Notes: a model not told the origin generated them from the sequence alone. A DNA stretch of 64,000 nt from Meloidogyne chitwoodi (GCA_015183035.1 JACZZP010000011.1:682001-746000); one strand, 5' to 3'; counted from the first letter of the stretch, positions 46,649 through 59,795 are shown. Numbers and translations: made by a program.

Positions 46649-48018
46649 TATTTAATTTGTTAAAAACCTACTCCATGTTCATATAGAGCTTAAGATAAGA
46701 ATCAGCCCAATCTTTGATAAAAAAACTTTATAAGTGTTCTTGTTAATAAATATAATTTATGTAAAAGAAATAGATTTCTTTCTTTTATTGAAATATATTT
46801 TAAAAGTTCCAAAAGTTGACCGAATTCACTATCCCTAAAATATATTATAAATATTTTTACAATTTTTTATCTCTATAACTAAGACCAATTCTTTGATTTA
46901 ATTTTAAATTTAGATCTTAAAATAAAAATTTTTTAATTTTACTAACCCAATGTTTTTTAATGTATTAGGAATATCGTTGCTAATTTCTTGATGTTTAGTT
47001 GGTAATTCATTTATATTTAATTTATAACTTTCAACAACTTGCTCATAATCAGTATTTAAATTTTTATAATCAACCAATCTTTTATTGATAAAATGTAGTT
47101 TTGCGGTTCTATCCATTTTGTTGTCTATGTGATAATTTAATGTTTCTTGATATTTGTTAAGATCATCACCAAAATGATAGATCATCTTTAAATTTATTTT
47201 ATATATAATTGTTTTAAATAATTCTTATATTATTTAAAATCAGAACAGGCCAAATGAGTGAGGGCAATTTGAGCGACAGAAATTATAACAAAGAATTGTG
47301 GTTTTTGGTGTTTAGCAAATTTTTTTGCTCAATCCAATTTTATCATAAAAAAACTTTTAAGATTACCTAGTCTTTCATTACTTGGCTCTCAGAAGGCCCT
47401 TATTCATTAAGCACTGACACATTTAAAATAATATTAAACTCTCAAAATAAAATTAAAAAATACTTTCATAATTTTAGAATCAATATCTGATGAAATTGAA
47501 TTATTTTGCAATTCTACTTCAGTTAATACATGGACTTTTTTATCAAGAAGAATCTTTTCAATTATATCATTACTTTCTGATACATCTTTTATTTTTATTT
47601 TAAACATAATTCCAATTAGTAAAGACAATTCTGTGAGTGAAAACACAGTTGAGTTGTTAATTGGTTGACCAAGGCCAGTTTTCATTTTCTTTTTCACTAT
47701 TTTTATTAAAAAATTAAATTTTATATTTAAAAAAATATTTAAAAGTACCGCAGATACATGTTTCATTAGGGTGTTAGTTACTTGGGAAATAATTGGTATA
47801 TGGAACTGAGAACCAAACCGAAAATTTTCGTGTATAGGGCTTTTTTTCAGTTTTGAATATTCGGAACTGACAACACTAGTTTTTGCCAATAAATTTAAAT
47901 ATTTTTAATAATAATTTATTAATTTAATTTTTAACTTACTTGGCATTCCATTAATAATATGTTGTAAATATAAAACAAAAAATAATAAAAGAAATTTTAA
48001 AAAATTTGAAATAATCAT

Positions 48019-49288
48019 TTTAATGAAAAAACTCTTCAATGACAATTTTGAAAAATATTTTTTAAAGGAATAAACAGGAGGCTATTTATTAACAACGAAT
48101 TGAAAAAGATTTTAATAAATGTCTCGTGTATTGAGGGAAAGATAAAGAAAAGGATAAAATGAATAGATCGACATAAAAAAAGAATTTTTGAAAAAAAATT
48201 CTTTTAAAGGTAAATATAGCTATAAGGGAGTGAATAAAGGATGTTGGTTTCTCTTTCCTCTAAAGCTATCTGATATGCTACAAGAGTTAGAAATAGAGAT
48301 GTAAAAGAGTAAGATAGACTATCTTTTTTAAAGACTGCCATTTTGAATCCATTGATTTACAATATACAATGCCTCTCCTTAACTAAAATAAATTTGGTCT
48401 TGATCTCTTGTATTTTAGAGATAGAGGAGATAGTGAGGCTGTTTAATTTTTAAAACTAAAGAAAAAAGTTTTTAATTTAATTTTTTGAATGGGAAAAGTA
48501 GTCTCGTTAAAGGTTATTTTTTGAGTTTTATGTTGTGTTATTGAATTAATAATTTAGAGAAGTTTTTCTAGAGTTTTTATGAAAATTTTTAAATTAAATA
48601 TTATTATAGTCAAGATTTTATTTTTTTATTTAAAAAAATATTAATTATTTAACTGCCAATTGTCATTTTTGTAATTTCATTTTTTAAAAATTAAATTAAT
48701 TCTAGTTAAATTTTAACGGTATATATTAGTTTTATTATTCTAAGAGAAGTAATAAAACACTCCTAATAAATCCAAGTTGTTAAAACTCTAATGCCTTTAC
48801 AGTGAACTTACTCAAAAAATCTTAGTTAGTAGATAAGACAATAAGTAATTTATGAAGATCACAATTATTTATGTTTTGTTGATTTAATTTTTTCTATAGC
48901 TATTATGACCAGTTTTAATTAAGTTTTCTGAAAGAAGTACCATCGCAACATTCTTATTTTTCTTATTTTATTTTTTGGAAGATTTAAAATATTTATTTTA
49001 ATAAAAATATAAATGAGAACATTAAATAAAAATATTAAATTTTATAATTATAATAATAATAGGTATGTATATTCATTTAAATTATTCATTTATTTATATA
49101 TTTTGATTAATATATTTATTTAATCATATTGGTATGAAATTCTCTAAAAAAATAAATAAATTTAATTTAATTAATGGAAATTTTTAAAAGAAAATTTTAT
49201 TAAAATTTTTAATTTAAATATTTATTATTATTTTTTATTTCAATTTAAATTTAATTTCGAAAGGAAAATAAATTTTCTTTATTTTAAT
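48019..49288. other. Upstream of family member 4; no further gene
   Basis: It contains the usual upstream motifs of the secreted family: TATTTATTAACAACGAATTG at about 48,083, ATAGCTATAAGGGAGTG at about 48,218, and TTTGAATCCATTGATTT. Near 48,748-48,785 there is a fragment related to the internal repeat of the MITE at 11,408. The rest is AT-rich with nothing recognised. Confidence 0.4.
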
Positions 49289-50904
49289 TTAATTTACCTC
49301 AACTACTGATAATAAATGAATAATTTTACTAATTCTTGACATTGCCCCACCAAAAGTTTCAGAATTTGCAGAAATTGACAGATTTATAGTTGAAAGATAA
49401 TTTTTTAGTGAATATTGACTTAAAGAATTTAAATAACTATTTTGTATAGATAAAACTATTTTTTTACTTTCTGCGCTTATTTGGGGTACTGAAAAATATT
49501 TTTAAAATTAAATTAAATTAATTTAAAATTTTACCACTGCTAAAAAAACAAATTAATCTTAAAAGTTCAAATTCTAATCTGCTAATATTTAATTCATTAA
49601 TTGGATTTATAATTTCTGTTTTAAGAACTTCAATTTTTAAAGGACTTAGAAAAAGTAAAGATTCTTGTTTTTGTTCATTTTGATAAATTAATTGATTTGC
49701 CAATAAAAACCAACCAGAAGGTCTTGAGCGACCCATAACTAAGAAATTCTAAAAAAATTAAATTTAAATTTTATTATTAAGAAATAAATTTTAAATAATT
49801 TCTAATTGAGTAATTCAGTGTTTATTTTTAAAAAATATTTTTCCAAATTAATAAAAATAATATTTCCTAATAATTATATAAATATTTTTTGCAAGAAATG
49901 AGTAGGTATATTAAAAGACTAAATAAAATTTAATTTTTTTTAAATTGTTTTTTCTGAATATTATTGCTCTCATAAATCTACAACTCACGAGTAGGTCAAA
50001 AAATTCAAATTTATTTATTTATAATGATTTAATAAAAATTTTTGGGATTATAGGGATTTTTGTAAATTCGAATATTTAATCTAAAATTAATTTTTCAGTT
50101 CTTATAAAATTATTTTAATTTATTTTTACCTTTTCTTGTTCACTAAATAATTCCAATTCATGTAAAGATTGTACCCATTCAAGATAATCACTTAATAATT
50201 TAACTTTTCCTTTATTATTATTATTATTTATTTGTTGATTTATTTCCTTTAATTAAATAATAATTTTTAAAATAATTATTTAATTAAAATTACTTGTATT
50301 TGTTGTCCTTTTATTTGTTTTAATAAATTTTGTCCATTTTCTAAAATATTTATTTTTTCCTTTTTTTGTTCCTTTTCTAATGAAATAGACTTTTTCATTT
50401 CAGATTCGGGTAAAGAAAAAGTTCTTTGACTTGTCCCAACTTGTTGATCATTTTTAGATAATTTCAAAGCAGTGCTTTTACCCCAACTATCACGAATTAC
50501 TTTAAAAAATAAATATAAAAAAGAATGGAAAAATTAAAGTTTATTAAAATAAACAATTTTTGGAAGAATTTGAACATTACAATTATTTTTTAAAAATTAT
50601 TTATCTTACAATTTGGATCCATTCCAATATTTAAACAACGTTCAAGTCTGCAGGCTCTACAACTATTCCGACGACCTTAAATATTTATTTTAAAAATAAA
50701 TAAAAAATATTATTATTATTTCAATTAATTACCATGTTCAATTTCACATTTAATAAAATTATTATTATTTAAACAAATATAATTTCTGTGGGAAGAAATT
50801 GTTCTCCAAAAGAATCCTTTACAGCCATTACAACACCAACTACCGTAATGTTGTTTTGCATTTTTAGCTCCACAAACTAGACATTTGGTCATTTTAATTA
50901 ACAT
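49289..50904 (-). CDS. Nuclear hormone receptor (C4 zinc-finger DBD, short ligand-binding domain)
   Basis: Exons: 50,733-50,904, 50,610-50,675, 50,294-50,499, 50,130-50,246, 49,535-49,748, and a last exon from 49,488 to about 49,289. The phases agree and give about 324 residues. The DNA-binding domain has CLVCGAKNAKQHYG, CCNGCKGFFWR, a CLNNNN...CEIEHG zinc module, and RRNSCRACRLERCLNIGM spanning the exon 1-2 junction. A Lys/Glu-rich hinge and an LBD-like part (SGWFLLANQLIYQ, LKNYLSTINLSI) follow. The start could be 50,904 or the in-frame ATG at 50,892. The end is uncertain: a GTAAAT at 49,297 could be a donor, but no convincing further exon was found, so the AF-2 helix may be missing. Confidence 0.8.
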
Positions 50905-53370
50905 TATTTTTTTATATAAAATAGTATTTTTTTAAATCTTTTAAAAAATAAGAAAAATTAATTAATAAAATTCTTAAAATATTTATTAATTTAATTAAAC
51001 TAAAAAAATATTTTTTTAAAATTCCATTTAAAATATCTTTTAAAATTTAAAATTATTTTTTATATTTAAATTTAATTTTTTTTAAATATAAAATATAATA
51101 AAAAATATAAATTTATAAGAAAAAGAATTAATTTAACGAACTTTTAATTTTTAAAAAAATATAAAAATAAATTTAAAATTATAAAAAATAAAAAGAAAAA
51201 AATTTATAACAATTTAGCAACATTTTTAAATATTTTTATAATAAAAAATAAATTTATTTAAATAAAATAATTTAGTTTTTATTAAATTCTAAAATTAATA
51301 ATAATTTAATTTAATAATTTATTTGTACAGTTTTATTTACATAAATAAAAAATATGTTTATATTTATATAATATTAATGTTTTTATTTGTTTATTGTAAA
51401 AGAGGAAGTAAAAAAAAATAAAATAACAAAAACAATAATAAAGTACATTTTTTACAATTATTTTCTATTAAAAGATTTGATAATTTAATTAAAATTAAAA
51501 AAATAAAGAAAATGTTAATTATTTTAAAAGTGCAAAAGAAATAAAATGAACACAAAAAAACGATTTTAAAAATTTAAAAATTTAAATTTTTATTTTGGAA
51601 TATTAAATTAATTATCTAAAATAAATAAAAAGTTAAAAAATCTGAAAATATAGCAAATTTAAATTTTTTAAATTTTTAAGTTATTGCGTATCGAAATTTA
51701 AAATTTATTTTTAATTTCAAAAAATAAATTTTAAACATTTTTAATAAAACAAAAACACTAGAAATTATTTACAAAAAAACTCCTTTTAAAAAAGTAAGTA
51801 CATATATTTTAATAATTAATTTAAATAAATTAATTATTAATAAAAATAAAATATTTAAAAATAAAATAAAATAATTTTTCAGCTCTTTTTATAAGCAAAA
51901 ACCAAAAGCTCAGAAGAAAAAGAAAAAATGAACTCGTTGTCCCTCATAGTAATATAAACATTTTTATTTACTTCCTTTTTATATAATACTTCCTTGTCCT
52001 TTTGTATTAAAGAAACACTTTTTATATATTCGAGATTGCCATTTTTTCTTTTTTTTCTTCTGACAAATCTTTTTACTTTTTTATTTTCTCCGCCCTTTAA
52101 ATAAAATTATTTTACTTCCTTATTTATTATGCTTTTTCTAAATACGTCAGTTTGCGTGTTTTGCATTTCTAAAGTCCCTTAACGCTAAATAAAATAAGAG
52201 TACATAAAATAATAAAAAAAGAAAAACTTAAATAATAAAAGGAAGTAAATTGGCACGAAAAAAAAATAAAATAAATAATTATTTTTTTAATAATTTAAAA
52301 TAAAATAATAAACCAAAGGGCATTAAAAACATGGAAATAAAATATTTATAATAAATTATCGTTTATTTAAAAAAAATTAAAATAATTTAGTAAATATTTA
52401 AAATAAATAATTTATCTTTTTTTAATAATTTTAAAAAAGAATTATTTTTTAATCTTTATCAATCGAATTATTTTAAATATTCTCAAAATGATCTTAGCAT
52501 AATTAAACTTTAAAATTATAAAAAATTAATTTCAGTAATTTAATATTTTTAAAATAATAAATTAAATTAAAATAAAATTAATTATTTATTTTATCTTTAC
52601 ATTAATAAATATTTAATTATTTTTTATTTAATAAAAATAAAATACTTTATTATTATTAAATTTGTTATTTATTTGAAAAATTTTCTCGGATTAAATATAA
52701 ATATACATATATATACCTATTTATTAATTTTTTAAATTTTAAGTAGGAAAAGACGTCAATTTTTTTATTTGGTATTTAGATTGGAATTGAAGGATTAATA
52801 ACTTTTTTAAAAAAATACATTTTAATCAGATAAATTTCTAATTAAAAATAAATACTGTATTTTTAGCCATTTGAGTTTTATTTTAATAATTTAGAATTAT
52901 TTATATTAATACATAAATAATAAAATTATTATTTTTTTATATAAAATAATTCTAAATTTATTAAAATAATTTATTTAATAATTTATTTAAAAATAGGTAT
53001 TTAAAATTATTATTTTATTTTTTCTCATAAAATAATACACTCTTTAATTTATTTTAATTAATATAATTTTGATTAATTATAATTACTAGTTTTGCTTTAA
53101 TTAATAAAAAAATAAATAAAAATAAATATTCTTATAAAATTAAAAAAAATATTAATATTTATCTTTGCATCTGGTTTAATCGATTAAAAGACAAAAATAT
53201 TATTGATAGCGATAATTATATTTATATAAATTGGTGGTTAATTAACTGACTTTTTTTATTAAATATTTATTTTTTATCTTTTTTCATGAAGGTCATTAAT
53301 TAATTAATTTTTCTTTTTTATTTTAAAAATTATTTTTAATTAAAAAATATTACCTATTTAAATATTAATA
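50905..53370. other. Long AT-rich intergenic region
   Basis: About 2.4 kb between the nuclear receptor (leftward) and the P5C reductase (rightward), presumably holding both promoters. It is dominated by runs of A, T and TTTAAA-like words. The slightly less AT-rich part at 51,890-52,200 has no reading frame with family resemblance. No RNA gene seen. Confidence 0.5.
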
Positions 53371-55705
53371 ATGAAAATTGGATTTATTGGTGCTGGAAAG
53401 ATGGCGCAAGCATTGGGTTATTTAATTTAAAAATAAATTAATTTAAAAATATTATTTATATTTTTTAAATTTATTTTAAAGTATTTTCTTTTATTTTTAA
53501 TATTTGTTTTTAAGTAATAGAATGTTAACTAATTTTAAAAAATTTAAAATTTTACTTTATTAATTAAACAATTTATAATAAAACAGAAAAATTTAAAAAT
53601 ATAATTATTTTATTTTAAATATTTTTTGATAATATTCAATTCAATGCCATAGCAATACAGTCATTTTCTAAAAATATTTAAAAATAATTTTCAAAATAAA
53701 TATTAAAAATTAATTTAGAATAAAAAATAAATTGTTCTGCCAGTCCTTTCTTTTATATTTTTCTAAAAAATTCCTTTCCCTTCTTAAATTTAAAATTTAA
53801 TTTGAAATTAAAATATAATAAAATATATAATGTTTATATAAATATTTTCAGCTCGAGGACTTATAAATTCTGGACGTTATCCTTCACAAAACTTAATGGC
53901 TAGTTGTCCTAAAGTAATTAATTTTTTATTAAATAATTTTAAAAAAAATATTTAAAAAATAAAGGCAGATGAAGGTTTATTAGAAGATTGCAAGGTTTAA
54001 AAATAAAATAATATTTTTTTTAAATTTATATATATTTTTTAGAAGTTAGGTATTAATACAACACATGATAATTCACAAGGCAATTAATATTTAAAAAATT
54101 AAAAAAAATAAATATTTTTAGTTGCTCGAGAAAATGATGTAGTAATTTTAGCAGTAAAGCCAACAATAGTTTCAAAAGTAGCATCTGGTAAAAATTTAAA
54201 AAATTAAATTTAAAAAAATTTTAATTTATTTTAATAGAAATTGCTCCATCAATTCGTCGTGATCATTTACTTGTTTCTATTGCTTTAGGTTTATTTTAAT
54301 TTTAAAAATAATATTTTTAAAGGTATTTCTTATTTTTCTATCCAAATTTTTAGAAAAAATAAATTATTAAATATTTCATAATTTTTTTAAACAATTTATT
54401 CCTTAAAAAATCGACTAACTTTAAATACCTCACTGCTTCTTTTTCTGCCTAATATTTTTATTTTTTAAAATCTTTTTTCCATTAAATATTTATTTGTAAT
54501 TCAAATAATAACTAAAAAATAATTTTTTGTATTTTAATTAAATTTAATTATATTTCTCTTCTCCAGGCATTACAATTCGATACATTGAACAGGTAAAAAT
54601 TAAATATTAAAAAAATTGTTAATTTATTAAAATAGTTATTGCCTTCAAAATCACGAATTGTTCGTGTAATGCCAAGTAAATTAAATTCAAAAATAAAAAA
54701 TAAAAGTTGACATAAAAATATTTTTAATTTTTTAGATACTCCTGTAGTTGTTGGAGCTGGAGCTTCAGCTTACAGCATGGGTTTTTAAAATAAAATTTTT
54801 TATAATTAATTAATTATTTTAAGGTTCGGCATGCCAAGACGGTTAGTTTAGTAGAACAAAAAATTAAATTCATTTAAATTTTATTTAAAAAAAATGATTT
54901 TTTATACAAAATTTTCACTTAATTTATTTAATTTAGGTAGATTAATTTATAAAAATTTTTGTAAGGTGATTCACAAATTGTTCAAGATCTTTTTTCGACT
55001 GTTGGTTATGCTGTTGAGGTCTTATATATGTTTTAAATATTTTTTTAAAAATATTTATAGTTGCCTGAAATACACATTGATCCTGTAACTGGACTAAGTG
55101 GAAGTGGGCCATCTTATGTATTTTCCTTTTTTAATAAAAATTAATTTATTTTTTAAGGGATTTGCAATAATTGAAGGATTGTCTGATGGTGGAGTTAAAA
55201 TGGTATAATTTTTAATTAAAATATGATTAAAAATTAAAAGGGATTGCCAAGAGATCTTTCACTTAAATTGGCAGCTATGACTTTATATGGTGCTGCAAAA
55301 ATGTTTTTAGAGACTGGTGAACATCCAGCAATACTTAAAGAAGCTATTCAAAGCCCTGGTTTGTTTTCTTTTTAGAAAAAAGGTCCAAAAAGTCTATCCA
55401 ACTAATTTAGTAAGTCCAAAATAGCAGATGATATAATTAATGAAATTATTAATTTAGTAATTTTTGGACAATTTCTCTTTTGATAGTCGGGGATTCTCTT
55501 TTTATTAAAAATAGTTATCAAATACTTATAAATTTATATTAAAAAAGGTGGTTCAACAATATATGGAATGCATGAATTAGAAAAAGGTGGATTGCGTAGT
55601 CTTTTAATAAATGCAGTAGAGGCTGGTTCAGAACGTTCTCGACATATGGGCCAATCTTCGTTAGCAAACAACCGAACGTCCGTAATTTATCGCAGCGAAA
55701 TTTAG
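53371..55705 (+). CDS. PYCR: Pyrroline-5-carboxylate reductase
   Basis: Reduces 1-pyrroline-5-carboxylate to proline with NAD(P)H, the last step of proline synthesis. Fifteen exons: 53,371-53,416; 53,852-53,913; 53,965-53,994; 54,043-54,079; 54,122-54,187; 54,238-54,288; 54,567-54,592; 54,636-54,675; 54,736-54,780; 54,824-54,841; 54,966-55,018; 55,061-55,117; 55,158-55,202; 55,241-55,358; 55,548-55,705. All phases join, giving 283 residues, normal for the family. The Rossmann start [30 protein letters not shown], the dimerisation-domain signature [20 protein letters not shown], and SPGGSTIYG are all present. The intron after exon 4 uses a GC donor (54,080, GCAATT). The shortest exon is 18 bp. 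The last approximately 15 residues after RHMGQ resemble nothing known to me. Confidence 0.95.
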
Positions 55706-56048
55706 AGAAATAGAGGGAAAAAATATTTATGAAAGAAAGGAAAGAAAACAAAAAACAAAAATAAATTTCTTAATGAATTTTTCATATAAATTTAAGATAG
55801 TCAGTTTACCATTCAATACGAGGTGGTCCGTGGGTGGTCTCCATTTACCAATTAAATTATTTTTTATTTTTTGACTATCTTAATAAAATATATGTATTAT
55901 TTATTTGTTTTCTTCTCTTTTGGAATACTTAAAATTAGAGCCTTTTAAATTTTATAAAAAATAGTAATTTTTTGATCGGAGATATTTTCTCTTTTTTAAG
56001 AATTAAATATTTTTATATTTATTTTAAAAATTAAAAAAATTAATTTCA

Positions 56049-56207
56049 GTAAAAGTAAAGCAGTAAAAGAAATAAAAGAAGAATTTAGTGATGATGATGA
56101 GACAAGTTCAGAATCAGAAGATGAAAGTAATTATGACGAAGAAGAGAATGAAAATAATGAAAGACAAGATTATTTGATTAAAAGGAAAAATAAAAAAGAA
56201 TTTTAAA
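56049..56207 (+). CDS. Possible acidic C-terminal exon of unknown gene
   Basis: After TTAATTTCAG, a 159 bp open stretch encodes a Ser/Asp/Glu-rich sequence (EEFSDDDETSSESEDES) ending in basic LIKRKNKKEF and a TAA at 56,205-56,207. It could be an alternative last exon of the P5C reductase or a fragment of another gene. I found no donor in the reductase's last exon that joins it in frame, so it is left unassigned. Confidence 0.3.
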
Positions 56208-56399
56208 AAATTTATTCAAAAAAGTAGTAAAATTTGTGTAGAAAAATATTTAAAAATAAAATTATGTTTACCAAAATCTTATTATATAATTGAAAGAAAA
56301 TGTTTGCCCAGATGTCTATTTGTCTTTTATAGACAAATGATTGGTGTAACTAAAAATAGGGTTTTTATAGTAGTTTTTGACAGTTGGATACTATATAAA

Positions 56400-56800
56400 C
56401 CGCTTATTTTTGATCATTCTTGAGTGGTGGTTGAGGCTTAGGTTACGCCGTTTGGTTGTGGCCGATGTTACGCCGTTTGTATTATGGCGGTAAGGGAGGT
56501 CAGGGATGGTGGGTGGGCGACCTCTTATATTATTTCTTTTTTATTTATCTATTCGTTGGCGTTATTTCTTTGAGCTAACATAAGTTGTTGTTTTTTATAG
56601 CAAGGCTATGTTTTGGTTAAGAATGTTTGGACCAATTATTTTGTTACATAAGTTTGTTTATTTTTATTCACGTTTTTTTTGTTCTTTAGAAATGTTTATT
56701 TTGTAGTATGATGACTTTAATGATCTGTTATTTCAGTTTTTTGTGTTTATTTTTTCTAGCGTAAAGGACGCCCGAAGGGCGACCAACTTTTCTGGTTAAT
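56400..56800. other. GC-richer island with hairpin, no ORF
   Basis: Two copies of GTTACGCCGTTTG (about 56,443 and 56,468), a G-rich stretch at 56,480-56,520, and a strong hairpin CGCCCGAAGGGCG at about 56,770 followed by ACCAACTTTTCTGGTT. Base composition differs sharply from both sides. It may be the end of a mobile element or a structured RNA. I cannot tell which. Confidence 0.4.
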
Positions 56801-57129
56801 AAAAAAATAAATAAAAATAATCTTATTTTTAAATTACTTTTTTTATTATATAATCGTTAATTTTTATTATTTTAAAATCTTTTATTTTTTAGAATTATAA
56901 AATTGTTTTTGTGTTTTTTATTTTATATATTTTTGTTAAAAAATTAAAAAAAAATTTTCTTTGAGTAATTAGTAATTACTTTAATCAATTTTATTTATTT
57001 TTATTTGTCAAATAATTTAACAAACAAAATTTTATTTATTTTTCTAATTTAATATTAAAATAAACTGCTGTAAACAAAAATGTGTTTGTTATGTTTTGTT
57101 TCGTTTAATTTAAATAAAAAATAATAAAA

Positions 57130-58579
57130 ATGTTATTTTTTAAATATTTCTTCTTTTTAATTTTATTATTTAATAATATTTCTAATTTTTATTGTAAAAA
57201 TGATTTATTATTAATTAAAAATAAAGATGAGCAGCAACTTTCCAATTGTGGAAAACATTTAACTTTTCGAAATAAAACAAATAAATTAATTGTTTCAGGA
57301 CAAATATTTGACTCAGTAATGCAATTAGGGAATGGTTATGATTCGAAAGTAAAAGTTTTTAATTTTTATAATAATATTTTATATTTATATAATTTCGGTA
57401 AATTAATTTTTATTATTTTTTAATATTAATTTTAGATATTTGTTGCATATTCACCATCTTTGTCTCGTTGTGTAGCAATTAAACGTTGTATGGAACAATC
57501 ATATATAAATAAATGTACTAGAGAATTACAAGTTATGAAAACTTTAAATGACTCTAATGTTGGAAATATTAAATTATTTTATTAGTTTGGATTTTATTTT
57601 TAATAAAAAATAATTTAAATTTTTAGTGAAATAGAAACAAATAAAAAATGTAATGAAGAAACTTTATTTTCTGATTTTTTGCGTGTTGTAATAATAGGAA
57701 GTAATAAAAGAAGAAAACGAGAAGGAAAAAATGAATTTGTATTAAAGAATAATACTTCAAGTATATAAATAATTTTTTCAGATAATTTAAAAATAAATAA
57801 ATTAATTAAAATAATATTTTTTAAAGTAAATTGTACAATTGTTACTTCAGTAATTGAATTAGGAGAAGAAGATGCCACTAAACATTGGAAACGTTTAAAT
57901 TCTAAAAAAATAAATAGTGATAAAGAATTAAAACAATTAAATATCCAAATACAAAAACAACTTGATAAATTACATGAAAAAGGTAAAAATAAAGTGAAAA
58001 ACTTTTATTTAATTTTTTTATATTATTCATAGTTAAATATTAAAACAAATAACTATTTATTTAAGCAATTTCAGAATATTTTTTATAAGAAACATTAATT
58101 AAAAAATCTGATTTATTTAATTATTCTGATTTAATTTTTTCTTTCAAACACGAATAAAAAATGGAATTTTTTAAATTAATTTTTAAAAATAAAAAAAAAG
58201 AAATTTTATATTTTATTAAATATTATTTTTTTTCATCTAAGAATTAATTTAATTTTTATTTGTAATTTTTTTATTTTCATTTAAAATTAATAAAAATTAA
58301 ATTATAATATCTTCTTTAATATTATTTTAAGGTTTAGCACATTGTGATATTCATCCAAACAATATTCTTTTATTTCCAATAACAAAATTATTATCTAATA
58401 ATAATAATAATACAATAAATGCAAAATTAATAGATTATGGTTGGTCATGTTGTTTTAATTTTAAAAAATGTGGAAAAATAATTGGTAAAATTGTTCCATT
58501 CTGTGAATCAGAAGAAGCATTACTTGATGATAAAATTAATATGGAAGGATTAATTGATGAATTAAAAGAATTGAAATAA
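57130..58579 (+). CDS. Secreted protein-kinase-like protein with short C-lobe
   Basis: Five exons: 57,130-57,348, 57,436-57,584, 57,627-57,760, 57,827-57,982, 58,332-58,579. Phases agree and give 301 residues. A signal peptide (MLFFKYFFFLILLF) leads. Then the glycine loop LGNGYDSKIFVAY (spanning exons 1-2), VAIK with the ATP-binding Lys, TRELQVM with a likely helix-C Glu, LDKLHEKG, catalytic loop HCDIHPNN (Asp and Asn kept) and DYG in place of DFG. Only about 50 residues follow DYG, with no APE motif, so the substrate-binding lobe is much reduced. All four core catalytic residues are present, so an active secreted kinase is possible. It may be an effector. Fragments of a second copy lie at 61,461-62,908. 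Confidence 0.8.
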
Positions 58580-58629
58580 AATAAAAAATAAAATAAATAT
58601 ATAATGTTCTTTTTATAAAATTAAATATT

Positions 58630-59795
58630 TTATAAAATAGGTACAATTTTATTTAAATTACTAAAAATAAAAATTCTATAAGGTTTATTTGTTAAAATAC
58701 AAATAATTGGATTAAATAAAGGTATTTGATGATAAAAAATATTTAAAATATATTGTAAATATGTATTTATTTCAGAAAATTTAATAAAAGTAGTAAGAAG
58801 AAGAACAAAGACAGTTGCTGTAATAAAAGACATAAATGGAACAATTGCCTTAAAATTATAAAAATATTTTAATTTAATTTTAAAATTAAAGTCTATATAA
58901 TTAAATATTTTAAAATGCTTTTACCAAAATAATTAAATTTTTAGTAATTTGTTTAACATAATTTTTAGATTGTGAATCAGGAAATGCATGAGTACCAATA
59001 TATTTAACCATTTTAGTTCCAGTAAAAATTATTATAAAAAATGGAATTATTGAATAAATTATAGGTATTATTAAAGCAAATGAATGAAATAAAATACTTG
59101 ACTTTAAATTAAAAAAATAGTAAGATAATTTAATTTTTTAATTAACATACTTTTCTACAAGGATCATATAATTGAAATAATATTATCAAACTATTATTAT
59201 TAACTAAATATTGCTGATTTTCTACAATTTTAAAATCATCATAAGGTAAAGCAAATAAAAGAAAAATTAAATACAAAAAACCCATAAATAAAACAATAAT
59301 CATCATTAAAGTATAACGAATTAATCCAATTGTTAAATTACTTAAAATTAATTTATTTAATTAAAATAAACTAACTAATTTATTAATAAATATCTATAAA
59401 TAAATTGAACAGCTAAACAATAAACATTAAAATTATAAATTGATTCAAAAATAATATAATGTAAATAAAAATAAATTCGATTATTCCCTAAAATATAAAT
59501 TAAGCCTGTTGGTATTATATAATATAAAACTCCATTGTTATTATAAATAAAACTCTTAAATAATTAAATTAAAAAATTAAAATATATTTATTTATTTTAC
59601 TGATTGTCCAAAAATTTCAATAATTAATAAAATTAAATCTAAAAAACAATTTTGAATAAGAATACGACTATGATGAAACATTTCTTTAGGAGTTTTGAAT
59701 AAAATAAGCCAAATTAAAAATAAATTTAAAAATAATCCAAAAATAATACAAATCCAATAATCAAATTGGGAAATTATTTCAAATAATAATGTCAT
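58630..59795 (-). CDS. Seven-transmembrane chemoreceptor-like GPCR (copy B)
   Basis: Five exons: 59,601-59,795, 59,376-59,554, 59,151-59,340, 58,925-59,101, 58,630-58,848, in frame for 319 residues. It has the same exon boundaries as copy A. Exon 1 differs by one extra Leu, and exon 5 is eight codons shorter between TM6 and TM7. KTPKEM and NPIICILTNKPYR are kept. Its stop lies only 51 bp from the stop of the kinase-like gene on the other strand, a tail-to-tail pair that was duplicated as a unit (see 61,461-64,000). Confidence 0.85.

Larger units (their letters stand above)
44110..48018 (-). pseudogene. Secreted family member 4, damaged 3' half
   Basis: Exon 1 (47,940-48,018) encodes the family signal peptide MIISNFLKFLLLFFVLY. 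Exon 2 (47,464-47,696) has KMKTGLGQP and SLTELSLLIGIM. An exon near 46,930-47,200 has TAKLHFINKRLVDY and VVESYKLNINELP, matching member 3. An exon near 44,925-45,225 holds YNLYKLFFSEYV and LQEYYINPELI, then meets an in-frame TAG just before a hAT-type MITE (44,362-44,892). The last exon (about 44,120-44,203; ASSSNQEASSSHNQ) runs into the foldback element. The first half could still be expressed, but the Arg/Gly tail is gone. Confidence 0.6.

Noticed and set aside
54894..55088. 64-codon ORF inside the P5C reductase
   Set aside because: It crosses exon 11 and the flanking introns in the wrong frame.
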